A DNA stretch of 64,000 nt from Pleurodeles waltl (lineage: Eukaryota > Chordata > Amphibia > Caudata > Salamandridae), in the NCBI RefSeq assembly GCF_031143425.1, contig NC_090451.1, positions 348,014,339 through 348,078,338 of the forward strand. Reading direction: 5' to 3'. Positions 35,744 to 48,300 of the stretch are shown piece by piece. How positions within the stretch are numbered: position 1 is the stretch's first letter; the number at the start of each line of letters is the position of its first letter. The translations under genes were made by a program, and so were the position numbers. The notes beneath the pieces were generated by a model, which worked only from the letters and a program-made list of their open reading frames with translations, had not been told where the DNA came from and searched no databases.

Positions 35744-36910
35744 TTACTTACATCTGAAATGGTTGTGCGTGATGTCAGCATGCCTTTGCCCGCCCTCAGC
35801 TGCACTGGTCCTGTCTGCTAGCTGTAGGGGTGGTATGGGATCCTCATCCTCATCTGAGTCTGGATCAGATATTTCCACAGGTATGCCCCTGGTGGTAGCT
35901 ATATTATGCAGGATCGCACATGTGCCCACTATTCTACAGGTCATGTCCGGGCTGTACTGTAGTGCCCCTCCACTTTTGTGGATGCACCGGAAGCGACTCT
36001 TCAGCAGGCCAAAGGTGCGCTCCACCACACGGCGGGTTGCCCTGGGTGCTGAATTGTATCTCCGTTCTGCTGGTGTTGTAGGATTTAGGTAGGGCGTCAT
36101 CATGTAGGTGTGCACTGCGCAGGCACTGTCTCCTGGAAGGAACAGAGGGTATAATGAGTATCTGAGCCATCTGCCGTCACACTGCCATCAGTGCACCAGT
36201 GTACAGAGGGACAATACCTAGTAGATATCCTTCACCAAACTCGCCAGCTAGCAGTCTTGTGTGAATCCCGCTGTGGCGGAAGATGTACGAATCATGTGTG
36301 CTCCCTGGGTACCTGGCCACGAGATCAGTTATGATGTAGGAGGCATTGCATATCACTTGTATATTCATGGAATGTTGGTATTTACGATTGCGGTACACAT
36401 ACTCTGTGGCCGATGGTGGACAGATTGCAACATGTGTCGCATCTATGGCACCTAGGACATGGGGGAACTGTGCTATCTGGTAGAAATCGATTTTTGTCTG
36501 CTGTATTTCCTGTGGGTTGTGGGGGAATCTGATGTACTGGTGTATCCTACTCAGCATGGCGTTAAGAAATGCATTGAAAAATCTAGAGAGAGCACTCTGT
36601 GATACTCCTCCAGCTGCTGCTTTGACCCCTTGATAGCTCCCTGAGGCAAGTAGGTGCAGGGAGCATAATACCTGCACATGGGTGGGTATGCTATCAGTCC
36701 TATGTGTTGTGCGCTGCAGTATGGGTTGTAGCTCAGCTATCAGGTCGGTATCATGGCTGAGTTCAACCTTGTCTTATCATATATTTCCTCCTCAGTCTGG
36801 TCAAAAAGGGTAATGCACACTCTGAAAATGCACTCCTGTCTCCTCCTCCCTCTCCTCAAACCTGCCAAGATCCTCATTCTCCTCGCCATGACGTAGAGTG
36901 CAGTCATTGT
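35744..36910 (-). pseudogene. Harbinger-3 DDE transposase (HARBI1-like), with intron
   Basis: The minus-strand start is probably near 36910 (MTALYVMARRMR). A frameshift lies near 36770. Motifs: LCSLHLLASGSYQG near 36665, GAIDATHVAICPP near 36450 (first Asp), YRNRKYQHSMNIQV, GSTHDSYIFRHS near 36300. A phase-1 intron of 85 bases (36217-36133, GT...AG) falls in the Gly codon just before the second Asp (GDSACAVHTYMMTPYLNP). RRVVERTFGLLKSRFRCI near 36030 carries the Glu. The acidic C-terminus ends at 35744. The intron has the same position and phase as in Harbinger-2. Confidence 0.82.
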
Positions 36911-37171
36911 GGAAAAAAATCTGAGGCATTCTGGGCCTCTTTATGTAGGTTGCACCTGGTTACCACCTGGCAAAATGCGACACGCAAAACCATGTTGCTT
37001 CGCAAAAAAACGCTAATTTAGCGTTTCCTCGTTTTTGGCCTGTGAATGCCTTTCTTGCATTGCAGACCACATTTTTGCATTCGCAAACGGCCAAATTCTG
37101 CGATTCGCACCGTTTGCAAATGCACAATGGTTTGATACATCTGGCCCCAGGTGCGTAAGCAACACCAACTC

Positions 37172-37420
37172 TCATTGAGCTGCTTTGGGCCCCTTTCCTA
37201 CTGGAAGATTCATTTCCTGAATATATTTTTGGCCTGGACCTCTATTTAAGTTGTCCTCATCTGAAATTGAGAAATACTCTTCTTCATCCAAATTTCTAAT
37301 TTCCCTTTTTTTACTTAAAGCCTGTTTTACATTCTCTTGGACAGCAAACTGTATCTCTCTACTTGTCATTTTCCTAATACATTTCTTTTGACTGGACTCT
37401 TCAACATTTTTCTCTGTCAT
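37172..37420 (-). pseudogene. DIRS-like ORF1 (gag-like) N-terminal part
   Basis: The 82-codon minus-strand frame starts at ATG 37420 and contains SREIQFAVQENVKQALSKKR and an acidic EEEYFSISDEDN stretch. It runs into the second DIRS flank copy next to the retroviral insertion. It is placed first in ORF1 because the next piece lies beyond the provirus at 11098. I do not recognise a domain. Confidence 0.5.
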
Positions 37421-37429
37421 TCTGTCTTA

Positions 37430-39600
37430 CTCTCTATTACATTCCTTAATTTACCAGATTTTTCTGGCATTATATTCTTTTTTTGCTGTTTTAATCACTT
37501 TTTCTTACATTAATGTGCAACAAACCCTACTCCGCAATTAATGTTGTTCAAAAGTTTATTAGGACACAGTCCCTGCACACCTACTTTCCATAAAAATAGG
37601 CTGCAATGTCTCTACAAGGGCAACTTTCCTTAAATTCAAACTTACACACTGACCAGCTGGTCTACGCATATGCACGACCTTGAAATAAGACTCAACATCC
37701 TCAATAGTTAAAGCGTCTGATGTGTGTGACACTCCCCAGGCATGTCAAACTACTGCAGCATTTGAAATCAATCACAGCTGCTTCTGAAGCTGATTGAATG
37801 CATGTTCCACAATGCATGTAGCTTCTACCTCATAAGCCTCTCCATTCGCACGCAGGTAAGAATGCGTGATGTGGTGCCAACCATTCTGCCCAAAGTACCT
37901 TTTTTTTTTTTTAAAGAATACTTACAAAAATATTAATTCTGCTAAAAAACAAAATTACCTACGTTATACTGAAATCATCCGCAACCTATGTATTTTCCTA
38001 AACGAACTACCCACTAATTAAAAGCATGCACAAACAATACTCTTACCGATAAATTGGATATAAAACATAAATAAACCATATTAATTTAACATCCCATACA
38101 AATACATTTTCTATGAATCATATTTAAATCTTTCTAATAAATCAAAGCACAAAAATAATATTTATCCGCTCAGCTGTTAAGGTTGCTGCTCAGAAGGAGT
38201 AAATCAAAATGTAATGCATAATGCTAGCCTCCTGTCTTGCTGTGAAATCCACTAATGAAGTTTTCTTCATTAGGCTATCCCTTTGATGGAGGAAATTGCA
38301 TTGGTGGATTCTCCTGTAAATTTAGCATTTCCTCGAGCAATCACATTATTTGTCATTACTACCCGATTCTAAAACATGCCCTTTACCTGGCCAAGTGATT
38401 CTTAAGTCACATTTGTTTTAGAGATGATGAGTTTGCTCAAATACACAGTTCTGTTTTTTTTCTTTTTAATTTTGAACACAAGGATTATTTAAATTAAATA
38501 ACCAGATACAAATAACCACTTGATTTGCTGCATCACATTGGGAATATTCTACAGATAATGTCAATTTGAATAGCATTAACTGTACATATATGTGAGATTG
38601 TTTCAGAATAGGCCATTGTAAGAAGCAAAATGGAGGTCAGTCAGTCAATGTGTTTGTTTATTTGATTTGTCAATAAAACTTCGGACTGCCGGCTAAACAT
38701 GCTGGTCTGGAGGCTCTAATAGAATTAAAACAATGTACACTTTACAAAATGCAGAGGAGATTAAGGCATAAAAATGAATAAAATAGAAACCAATTAAAGT
38801 CTTCAAGAGATAAAAATCCTCCAAAAGCAATATACCCAAGTACAAACTACTGAACCACTGGCTATGATGATGACTTTAATAAGGTACACTACTGTTACAT
38901 TTAAAACTAAAAGTGGGCAAGGGAAGTCATTGGTCAGAAATAGTTTTATGACTGATGGCTTCCGCTAGATCTACACTATTCTAAAATAGGTTTCTAGCAA
39001 CTGGCATAAGTCTTTGTTCTAGGAATTCTGAAAACGCGTTCATTCTTTGCCATTTGAATCATAGATTAAACACTAAAGGCAGAACCTGCATGACAATTCC
39101 CTCTCAGAACCTCTTCATTTAACGTCCTGTATTTTATTTTGAAATGAATGACTAAATTGCACGCTGTTCCCCTTTGTATACAGCTTTTACCACAGCAAAA
39201 GCCACAATGATACAGCTATTTCCAATGTTTGCACTTTTGAGTAAACAGAGCTCCATTCGCTCCTAGTATAAACGATACATACACATAGAGACACTCTTTT
39301 TTTTTATTCAAAACTATTGTTTTTTTTTAATTAAATGTTTCACACAAAATGGAGGCCTAGGAATCACTCACACGTGAACCCAAATAAGAACAGACAAGAG
39401 GAGAACATGACAAACAAGCTTTATTTCCTTATTCTTATTGTAGTTTGGTTATCTCATTTGAAAAGTAGCTTAAAGCAAAGCTTCTGTTTACAGTTATTTT
39501 AAACGGGTAGGTACAAACAAATTGCAACTGACTGCATTATTAACTGCAAGCAGCTGTATTCAGGAGACTGTTACATCATACCAGTTCTGTAACACATTTA
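37430..39600. other. Undescribed AT-rich sequence
   Basis: The first few hundred bases may be the DIRS 5' untranslated end, but no terminus is visible. Beyond that the sequence is AT-rich with homopolymer runs (37905-37914, 39297-39305, 39319-39328). I see no coding frame of note, RNA gene or terminal repeat. Confidence 0.4.
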
Positions 39601-40532
39601 GGCCTATATTTATACTTTTTGACGAAAACCAGCGCTTGCTCTGGTTTGCGTAAAAAAATGTACTGCCAGCTAACGCCATTCCTACGCACCATGCGGGCAC
39701 CAAATTTAAGGATTGAGGTTAGCTGGCACTGCAGGTTGGTCAGAGTAAAAAAAAAAGACTCAAACCAGGCAGTGCCGGCGTAGGGGAAGATGGGGGTTGT
39801 GCACCAAAAAATGGTGCAAGTCAGGTTTGAGTCGAAAATCATGGCTCAAACCGGACTTGTGCCATTTTATGGCGCACAACCCCCATTGAAATGACTCCTG
39901 TCTTAGCAAAGACAGGAGTCATGCCCCCTTGCTCAATGGCCATGCCCAGGGGACCTCTGTCCCCTGGGCATGGCCATTGGGCACAGTTGCATGTAGGGGG
40001 GCCCAAATTAGGCCCCCCTATGCCACTTTAAAAAAAAATAATAATACTTACCTGAACTTACCTGTACTTACCTGGGATTGGTCCCCCCATCCATGGGTGT
40101 CCTCCGGGGGGGGCGAGGGTGGCAGGGGGGGTCCCTGGGGGCAGGGAAGGGCACCTCTGGACTGCTTCCATGGTCAGAGACCATGGAAGTGAGACCTCAG
40201 ATCCCTTAACGCCTGCCCTCACCCAGGCGTTAAACAACGGTGCACATCAGACTGGGCGACGTTTTTTAAGGCCCGCCTCCTCCTGTGAGTCAAAATGACA
40301 CAGGAGTATGAATAAGGAGCACAGGCCTTAAAGTCATTTTTTGGGCGGGAACACCTATCATGCATGTCATTAATGCAAGGCAGTTTCCTGCATCCAAAAA
40401 ATGACGCACAAGGAGGAATTTTGACGTCCGCGGGGTTGGGCGTCATAGTATAATTATGGTGCACGGTTTGTGCCGAATGTGTATCAAAATTTTTGGCACA
40501 CATTCGGTGCAAACGTAGTATAAATATGCCCC
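39601..40532. mobile_element. MITE-like palindromic element, about 0.93 kb
   Basis: The left end ggcctatatttatac and the right end, whose inverse is ggggcatatttatac, form a short inverted repeat. Inside are strong palindromes, for example around 39785-39875 (gggggttgtgc arms), 39896-39922 (gactcctgtc arms) and 39938-39975 (ggccatgcccagggga arms). No clean target duplication is visible and there is no coding capacity. Confidence 0.5.
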
Positions 40533-40609
40533 TGAACATCTACTTGGAAAAACATAACACAATAAAAGGATCAGAAACCATTTAGAACGAACATTTACAA
40601 ACACACGAA

Positions 40610-40724
40610 GGGCCTAATTTATGAAAAGTTGGCGCCACCTTTATGTACTTTTTTGATGCAAAAGTGGCGCAAACTTACAAAAAATGACGTAAAGGCGGCA
40701 CTAACTTTTCATAAAATCAGGCCC
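40610..40724. mobile_element. 115-bp palindromic MITE
   Basis: It begins gggcctaatttatgaaaagt and ends with a near-perfect inverse (actaacttttcataaaatca plus ggccc), so most of it can fold into one hairpin. No matching flanking duplication is clear. Confidence 0.65.
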
Positions 40725-40954
40725 TAAATTTGTTCTCACCCAATCCACTCTCTGAAATTCAGGCATTGACAAATACAACATTTTGAGTTTTGGAGGGCAG
40801 AGGGGCTAAATCTGTACACTAGAGAACATGTCCAGAATGTTTACTAACAGTGCTCACGCTCTTTCTGTATCCTGTGAAGCTTCCTTTGAGATGTAGAGAG
40901 GGGACACTGAAAGTGCATCATTGATGTATGTCTACATATTACTTTCCATGAATG

Positions 40955-41504
40955 CAGTGGCAGCTCGCAGGAGGAAAAAGGGGCGGGGTGGCGTGGCACA
41001 TGGCAGGGGCACAACAGTAGTTTTTTTTTTTTTAGTTTGTTTTTTAACTTACCTTTTTCGCCACACCTTATCGCTCCCATCTGCTCCTTGACTGGACTGC
41101 AGGCACAGGCTCCCACCCTGCACCCAGTCCTAAAGCTGCTTTCATGCTGCTGGCAGCATAAAAGCAGCATTATGATCAGACGGAGCGCCCAGCAAGGGTT
41201 CTCCGAGGCAGAGTGGAAGTCTCTGCCTCCTGTCTCCAACTGGGAAACTAAGTGCCTGCGTTGCTAGGTTGGAGAGAGCCCAGTGTGCATGTGTGTTTGG
41301 CCGGCTGGCCAAACATAAATGTGCATTGAGGGGGAGTGCTGCACACTTCCCCTTCATCTCGTCACAGCCCATGGCTCTCCCCTTTTACTATAAAAAGATA
41401 ATAAACATAGTTTATAATCGTTTTCTAGTAAAAGTTCTGCAGCTGCCGCTCTTGGTGGGGGGCGGGGGAAGACACTCTTCACCATAGCAGTGAAACCGCC
41501 CCTG
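40955..41504. mobile_element. 550-bp non-autonomous hAT-like element
   Basis: The left end cagtggcagctcg and the inverse of the right end, caggggcggtttcact, share the CAGNGGCRG pattern typical of hAT termini. Flanks are catgaatg (40947-40954) and cttgaatg (41505-41512), an 8-bp duplication with one change. It has no transposase. Confidence 0.65.
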
Positions 41505-41512
41505 CTTGAATG

Positions 41513-43989
41513 TTTATTTAATCTTTGAAAGCCAATTTACCGGGTACTGCTCTGTCTGTCGCGAATAATTTCACCTAAATAGCAGCTGCTGAACTATCAG
41601 TGTGGGATGACTCTATGAGTTATGAAACATTTGTTTTATCGTTTGACTACCACCAAAAATGAAATCACATTATCTTGAATTTCAGTGGTGAGAAGCAGTG
41701 TGGGGTCATCCTATGCACATAACAATAGTATAGGCTCTTCACGCCTCATGAACACAAAGACGTGGAATGGTACCCAGAGCTACTGTTTAAGGTTTAGTCT
41801 ATTTGCAAGCTTTCTTCCTATCACTTTTTGTGTGTTTGATGTAAATGACCATGGGTATGTCCAGACGTGGACCACTGATCGCTGTGCCACGGAATTCAAG
41901 CTATACATCACTGTTGAGATCTAATGGGCCAAACATGTCTGGGGATGCTTGTGCTTCTTTCTTGGGGGTGAATTACCTCACAGTTGAGGATGGACTCTTC
42001 CCATGAGCAAGAAAGTCAGTACTGATTTCACAGGGTTGGCCTAGTTTTTGCACAGTGAGTGAAAAATGAATGATTGGCATGCTACCCAGAGTACTTGCCA
42101 GTAGTTTAGATTATTGGACCCAATGCTCCCATCACCTTTTGTGTGTTTACATGTATTTAGACCTAGTCCAGTGATAGAAGCTCTGGAACAACAACACATA
42201 TGTTCATAGAAAATGCAGTTAAAGTAGGAAAAGGCAAGGTACATCAAACAAATGCAAACACTATGCAACAAAGAGCTGGAGACATGCAGTTTGTGTGTCA
42301 GTAAAGAGTAGTGGGGTCTGGCAATTGACAGTGATTTACAAAGAGGGACCATATTAGGGAGATGGTCGTCCACCAAGATGATCTTGTCCTGGCTGGGTGA
42401 ACAGAGGAGTGACACTAAAAATTGTGTTTAACAATCACATCAAACTGGGGAGGTATAGTAAAGAGGGTGGATATGAAATGAACATGGATAGCTAACAGGG
42501 AAAGTATAGATGAGATTTAAATGGGTGTGCTGCAATAAATGCAGAAGTAGCTGTAACGGATGTAGAGAGGTGCCAGGGTTACAGGGAGAGACCCTGAATG
42601 AAGACAAAAGTTGGAGTGAAGGGGGTTACCGTGAGATGGCCAGAGAGGTGGGAGGTTGGTGAATCTGAAGTCTTATTAGGGTAAATACAGTAATTATTAA
42701 TATAGCAGATTTTACTGCTTCTCCGCAGAGATCTATTTCCCATCCTTTTAAACCAGGCCTCTCGTACCTGACAATGGTCCATATTCTGACATCAAATCAC
42801 TTTTTCATCTACCATTAGCCTCTATTCAGACATATATATGTTCAAACTCTGCTAAGGCCCTTCATATCTGTCAGAAGCCCAAACTCTGACATAGGAGGTC
42901 ACACTTGCTAACATATTATAAGTCCACAGAACCTCTGTTCACCTACTAGAAGACAATGAGGTATGATATGTGGATACTGTGAAAACTCTGCCTCTCACAC
43001 ATCTGCTAGAAAGTACACCATAAACTGTATTCTAGAAAAGGGACTCCTCTCTCTACATGCTAGAAGCCATGTCGTGAGCGAAATGGTTAAAATGCAGAAG
43101 AGAAGCACCAGTCATCTTCTCAGATTTGCTCTTAACAAAATCATACACTGAGAGATGGCAATAGTATGGTATCCCAGTGTGAACCTTCTTGATGACAACA
43201 CTGATGGCCATCATAACCATAACAAACTCAAAATTATTTTTATTCCTGCTTGTTGGGGTGCACATTTCACCAGGGCGTGTGGAGCATCGGCTTGGGCTGT
43301 AGTTCCTCAGAGGCCCCAAACAGTTATGCTCCTCTACCTAACCACAGACAGCTTTGTAATATGGGTGTGAAGTATGCACTGTTGCCACTCCCCTGCCCCA
43401 GAAATTAGGTCCATGAATTCAGATGGAATAATTGAAGTGTGGGTAGAACTCTAATGGCTTTGCACATTGTTTTTTATCTGAGGAGGACAAGGCAGCAAGA
43501 TGCACTTTCTGAAGTTGCAGGTGGTTGTATGTCAAAATATCAAAGACAGAAATATCAACATACACATATATCAACTCTAAAATATTGAGTGCTACAAACA
43601 CATAAAGATAATCACACATAAAGAAGTAGAGATATAACAAACTAAACCCTCAATCAAATTTCTTTAATTCTAATGTGCAATTTAATATTGCAGGTCTCAC
43701 TGTTTTGGTATTGCGCACCACAGCCTGCCTGAAACACCCATGGCTCTGTGTATAACACTCCCAGTCAAGTTAAGTGATTCTCTCTGGCTACGTAAATCAC
43801 AGTGCCAGGTGGCAGCACACCTTTTCTGTCTTGCCAGGTTAGCAGAGGCACTTCTGCCAGTGCTGGAAAGTGGGTGCCCACGCTCCAGGTTTTGGCTGCA
43901 CCCCTGGCTTCCCCTATAGAGAGTAGCAGTTTCTGGAGTGGTGGTGGGTGAGCATCTGGCAGCTGGTAGGAGGGGTTAGCAAGGGGTGA
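41513..43989. other. Undescribed sequence, no gene
   Basis: I find no protein similarity, RNA gene or terminal repeats here. The longest open frames (for example 41685-41924 and 42041-42415) have no recognisable motif and a composition like their surroundings. Confidence 0.4.
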
Positions 43990-45337
43990 TAGTAAGTGTA
44001 ATTATATTTATATAGCACTTACTACCCCTGACGAGGCATCGCAGCACTTCTTGGCCCCTAAATGATTAGTGGTAGTTTAGAATAGGGGAATATGAGTACA
44101 GTATGAGTATTAGTATAGTGAGGTATGATTTAATGTGAGCGGAGGACATGTGAGTCTGTTAGTTGGATTGAATAGAACAGTGGTTCCCAACCTTTTGACT
44201 CCTGAGGACCCCCACTGAATCTCTATTGGAAGCTGGGGACCCCCAAGCAATTTTTGTGATTTAAATTTCAAACATTAACCCCTTAGCTGCTGGGCCTTTC
44301 CCCCCCAGTGCTGAGCCCTTTTTTGGCTATTTGGGGTAGTTCGCGCTTAGGCCTTCATAACTTTTTGTCCACATAAGCTAACCACGCCAAATTTGCGTCC
44401 TTTTTTTCCAACATCCTAGGGATTCTAATGGTACCCAGAGTTTGTGGTTTCCCCTGGAGTGGAGGAGACCAAGAAAATAGCCAAAATACAGTGAAAATTT
44501 CGTTTTTTCCAATAAAAAGGGAAAAAAGGGCTGCCGAAGAAGGCTTGTGGTTTTTTCCCTGAAAATGCCATCAACAAAGGGTTTCTGGTGCTGAAATCAC
44601 TATCTTCCCACCTTTCAGGAACGGGCAGACTTGAATCAGAAAACACAAATTTGGCATTTTACTGGGACATACCCCATTTTTACTATTTTTGGTGCTTTCA
44701 GCCTCCTTCCAGTTAGTGACAGGAATGGGTGTGAAACCAATGCTGGATCCCGGAATGCTAAACATTTCTGAAAACTAGACAAAATTCTGAATTCAGCAAG
44801 GGGTCATTTGTGTAGATCCTACAAGGTTTTCCTACAGAAAATAACAGCTGAAATAAAAAAATACTGAAATTGAGCTGAAAACAACAGCCATTTTTCTTTA
44901 TGTTTTACTCTGTAACTTTTTCCTGAGATGTCAGATTTCCAAAACCAATATACTGTTTTGTCTGCTGGACTCTTCTGGTTGCGGGGATATAAAGAGCTTG
45001 TAGGTTCATCAAGAACCCTAGGTACCCAGAGCCAATAAATGAGCTGCACCTGCAGTTGGTTTTCATTCTATACTGGGTATACAGCAATTCATTTGCTGAA
45101 ATATGAAGAGTGAAAAATAGGTATCAAGAAAACCTTTGCATTTCCAAAATGGGCTCAAGATAAGGTTTTGAGGAGCAGTGGTTATTTGCACATCTCTGAA
45201 TTCCGGGGTGCCCATACTAGCATGTGAATTGCAGGGTATTTCTCAAATAGACGTCTTTTTTACACACTCTCTTATATTTGGAAGGAAAAAATGTAGAGAA
45301 AGATAAGGGGCAATAACATTTGTTTTGCTATTCTATG

Positions 45338-48300
45338 TTCCCCCAAGTCTCCCGATAGAAATGATACCTCACTTGTGTGGGTAGGCCTAGCGCCCGCAAC
45401 AGAAAATGCCCCAAAACACAACGTGGACACATACCATTTATTTTACAGAAAACAGAGCTGTTTTTTGCAAAGTGCCTAGCTGTGGATTTTGGCCTCTAGC
45501 TCAGCCGGCACCTAGGGAAACCTACCAAACCTGTGCATTTTTTAAAACTAGAGACCTAGGGGAATCCAAGATGGTGTGACTTGTGGGGCTCTGACTAGGT
45601 TCTGTTACCCAGAATCCTTTGCAAACCTCCACATTTGGCTAAAAAAACACATTTTCCTCACATTTCGGTGACAGAAAGTTCTGGAATTGAGATGAGCCAC
45701 AAATTTCCTTCCACCCAGCGTTCCCCCAAGTCTCCCGATAAAAATGATACCTCACTTGTGTGGGTAGGCCTAGCGCCCGCAACAGGAAATGCCCCAAAAC
45801 ACAACGTGGACACATCACATTTTTTGACAGAATACAGAGCTGTTTTTTGCAAAGTGCCTAGCTGTGGATGTTGGCCTCTAGCTCAGCCGGCACCTAGGGA
45901 AACCTACCAACCCTATGCATTTTTGAAAACTAGAGACCTAGGGGAATCCAAGATGGGGTGACTTGTGGGGCTCTGATCAGGTTCTGTTACCCAGAATCCT
46001 TTGCAAACCTCAAAAAGTGGCTAAAATAACAAGTTTTCCTCACATTTCGGTGACAGAAAGTTCTGGAATCTGAGAGGAGCCACAAATTTCCTTCCACCCA
46101 GCGTTCCCCCAAGTCTCCCAATAAAAATGATACCTCACTTGTGTGGGTAGGCCTAGTGCCCGCGACAGGAAATGCCCCAAAACACAACGTGGACACATCC
46201 CATTTTTTGACAGAAAACACAGCTGTTTTTTCCAAAGTGCCTACCTGTAGATTTTGGCCTCTAGCTCAGCCGGCACATAGGGAAACCTACCAAACCTGTG
46301 CATTTTTTAAAACTAGAGACCTAGGGGAATCCAAGATGGGGTGACTTGTGAGTCTCTGACCAGGTTCTGTTACCCAGAATCCTTTGCAAACCTCAAAACG
46401 TGGCTAAAAAAACAAGTTTTCCTCACATTTCGGTGACAGAAAGTTCTGGAATCTGAGAGGAGCAACATATTTCCTTCCACCCAGCGTTCCCCCAAGTCTC
46501 CCGATAAAAATTATACCTCACTTGTGTGGGTAGGCCTAGCGCCCGCGACAGGAAATGCCCCAAAACACAACGTGGACACATCACATTTTTTGACAGAATA
46601 CAGAGCTGTTTTTTGCAAAGTGCCTACCTGTAGATTTTAGCCTCTAGCTCAGCCGTCACATAGGGAAACCTACCAAACCTGTGCATTTTTGAAAACTAGA
46701 GACCTAGGGGAATCCAAGATGGGGTGACTTGTGGGGCTCTGACCAGGTTCTGTTACCCAGAATCCTTTGCAAATCTCAAAAAGTGGCTAAAAAAACAAGT
46801 TTTCCTCACATTTCGGTGACAGAAAGTTCTGGAATCTGAGAGGAGCCACAAATTTCCTTCCACCCAGAGTTCCCCCAAGTCTCCTAATAAAAATGATACC
46901 TCACTTGTGTGGGTAGGCCTAGCGCCCGCGACAGGAAATGCCCCAAAACACAACATGGACACATCAAATTTTTTCATAGAAAACAGTGCCTACCTGTGGA
47001 TTTTGGCCTCTATCTCAGCCGGCACCTGGGGAAACCTAGCAAACCAGCGCATTTTTGAAAACTAGAAACCCAGGGGAATCCAAGATGAGGTGACTTGTGG
47101 GGCTCTGACCAGGTTCTGTTACCCAGAATCCTTTGCAAACCTGAAAATGTGGCTAAAATAACACGTTTTCCTCACATTTCGGTGACAGAAAGTTCTGGAA
47201 TCTGAGAGGAGCCACAAATTTCCTTCCACCCAGCGTTCCCCCAAGTCTCCCGATAAAAATGATACCTCACTTGTGTGGGTAGGCCTAGTGCCAGCGACAG
47301 GAAATGCCCCAAAACACAACGTGGACACATCCCATTTTTTGACAGAAAACACAGCTGTTTTTTCCAAAGTGCCTACCTGTAGATTTTGGCCTCTAGCTCA
47401 GCCGTCACATAGGGAAACCTACCAAACCTGTACATTTTTGAAAACTAGAGACCTAGGGGAATCCAAGATTGGGTGACTTGTGGGGCTCTGACCAGGTTCT
47501 GTTAGCCAGAATCCTTTGCAAACCTCAAAAAGTGGCTAAAAAAACAAGTTTTACTCACATTTCGGTGACAGAAAGTCCTGGAATCTGAGAGGAGCCACAA
47601 ATTTCCTTCCACCCAGAGTTCCCCCAAGTCTCCTAATAAAAATGATACCTCACTTGTGTGGGTAGGCCTAGCGCCCGCGACAGGAAATGCCCCAAAACAC
47701 AACATGGACACATCAAATTTTTTCATAGAAAACAGTGCCTACCTGTGGATTTTGGCCTCTATCTCAGCCGGCACCTGGGGAAACCTAGCAAACCAGCGCA
47801 TTTTTGAAAACTAGAAACCCAGGGGAATCCAAGATGAGGTGACTTGTGGGGCTCTGACCAGGTTCTGTTACCCAGAATCCTTTGCAAACCTGAAAATGTG
47901 GCTAAAATAACACGTTTTCCTCACATTTCGGTGACAGAAAGTTCTGGAATCTGAGAGGAGCCACAAATTTCCTTCCACCCAGCGTTCCCCCAAGTCTCCC
48001 GATAAATATGATACCTCACTTGTGTGGGTAGGCCTGGTGCCCGCGACAGGAAATGCCCCAAAACACAACGTGGACACATCACATTTTTTGACAGAATACA
48101 GAGCTGTTTTTTGCAAAGTGCCTACCTGTAGATTTTGGCCTCTAGCTCAGCCGTCACATAGGGAAACCTACCAAACCTGTGCATTTTTGAAAACAAGAGA
48201 CCTAGGGGAATCCAAGATTGGGTGACTTGTGGGGCTCTGACCAGGTTATGTTACCCAGAATCCTTTGCAAATCTCTAAAAGTGGCTAAAAAAACAAGTTT

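Larger units (their letters stand above)
33534..37147. mobile_element. Harbinger-3: 3.6-kb PIF/Harbinger transposon, second family
   Basis: The left end gggccagatgtatga (33534) and the right end, whose inverse is gggccagatgtatca (37147), form the inverted repeat. The 3-bp duplication is CAG (33531-33533 and 37148-37150), and excision rebuilds the LTR end. Subterminal regions hold many inverted gcgattcgc/tttgcga motifs. It encodes a Myb/SANT-like protein (plus) and a transposase (minus) arranged tail to tail. Both are damaged. Confidence 0.88.
11103..37161 (+). mobile_element. Class I (gamma-like) endogenous retrovirus with nested insertions
   Basis: The provirus starts with TG at 11103 and ends with CA at 37161. 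The 4-bp duplication ACAC flanks it (11099-11102 and 37162-37165), and removing it rejoins the DIRS ORF1. Order is 5' LTR, leader, gag, protease, reverse transcriptase, RNase H, integrase, env, polypurine tract, 3' LTR. The LPQG and YIDD motifs of RT and the GPY-type integrase end point to the class I group. Three DNA elements interrupt it: Harbinger-2 in the integrase, a 547-bp MITE in env, and Harbinger-3 at the right end. The genes carry many stops and frameshifts. By eye the LTRs differ at very roughly 8% over their first 350 bases, so the insertion is old. Confidence 0.85.
260..37430 (-). mobile_element. DIRS-like tyrosine-recombinase retrotransposon, split by younger insertions
   Basis: Minus-strand coding pieces in the order 37420-37172, 11098-10717, 2180-1530 and 1400-260 read as consecutive parts of one element: a gag-like ORF1 followed by reverse transcriptase and RNase H. 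The pieces are separated by an endogenous retrovirus (11103-37161) and a Harbinger transposon (2184-10713), each bounded by target-site duplications, so the parts become contiguous when the insertions are removed. The RT motifs resemble the DIRS/Ngaro class rather than LTR elements. No tyrosine recombinase or methyltransferase domain is visible; those would lie to the left of the window or are lost. Neither terminus is identified. All pieces carry stops and frameshifts. Confidence 0.65.
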
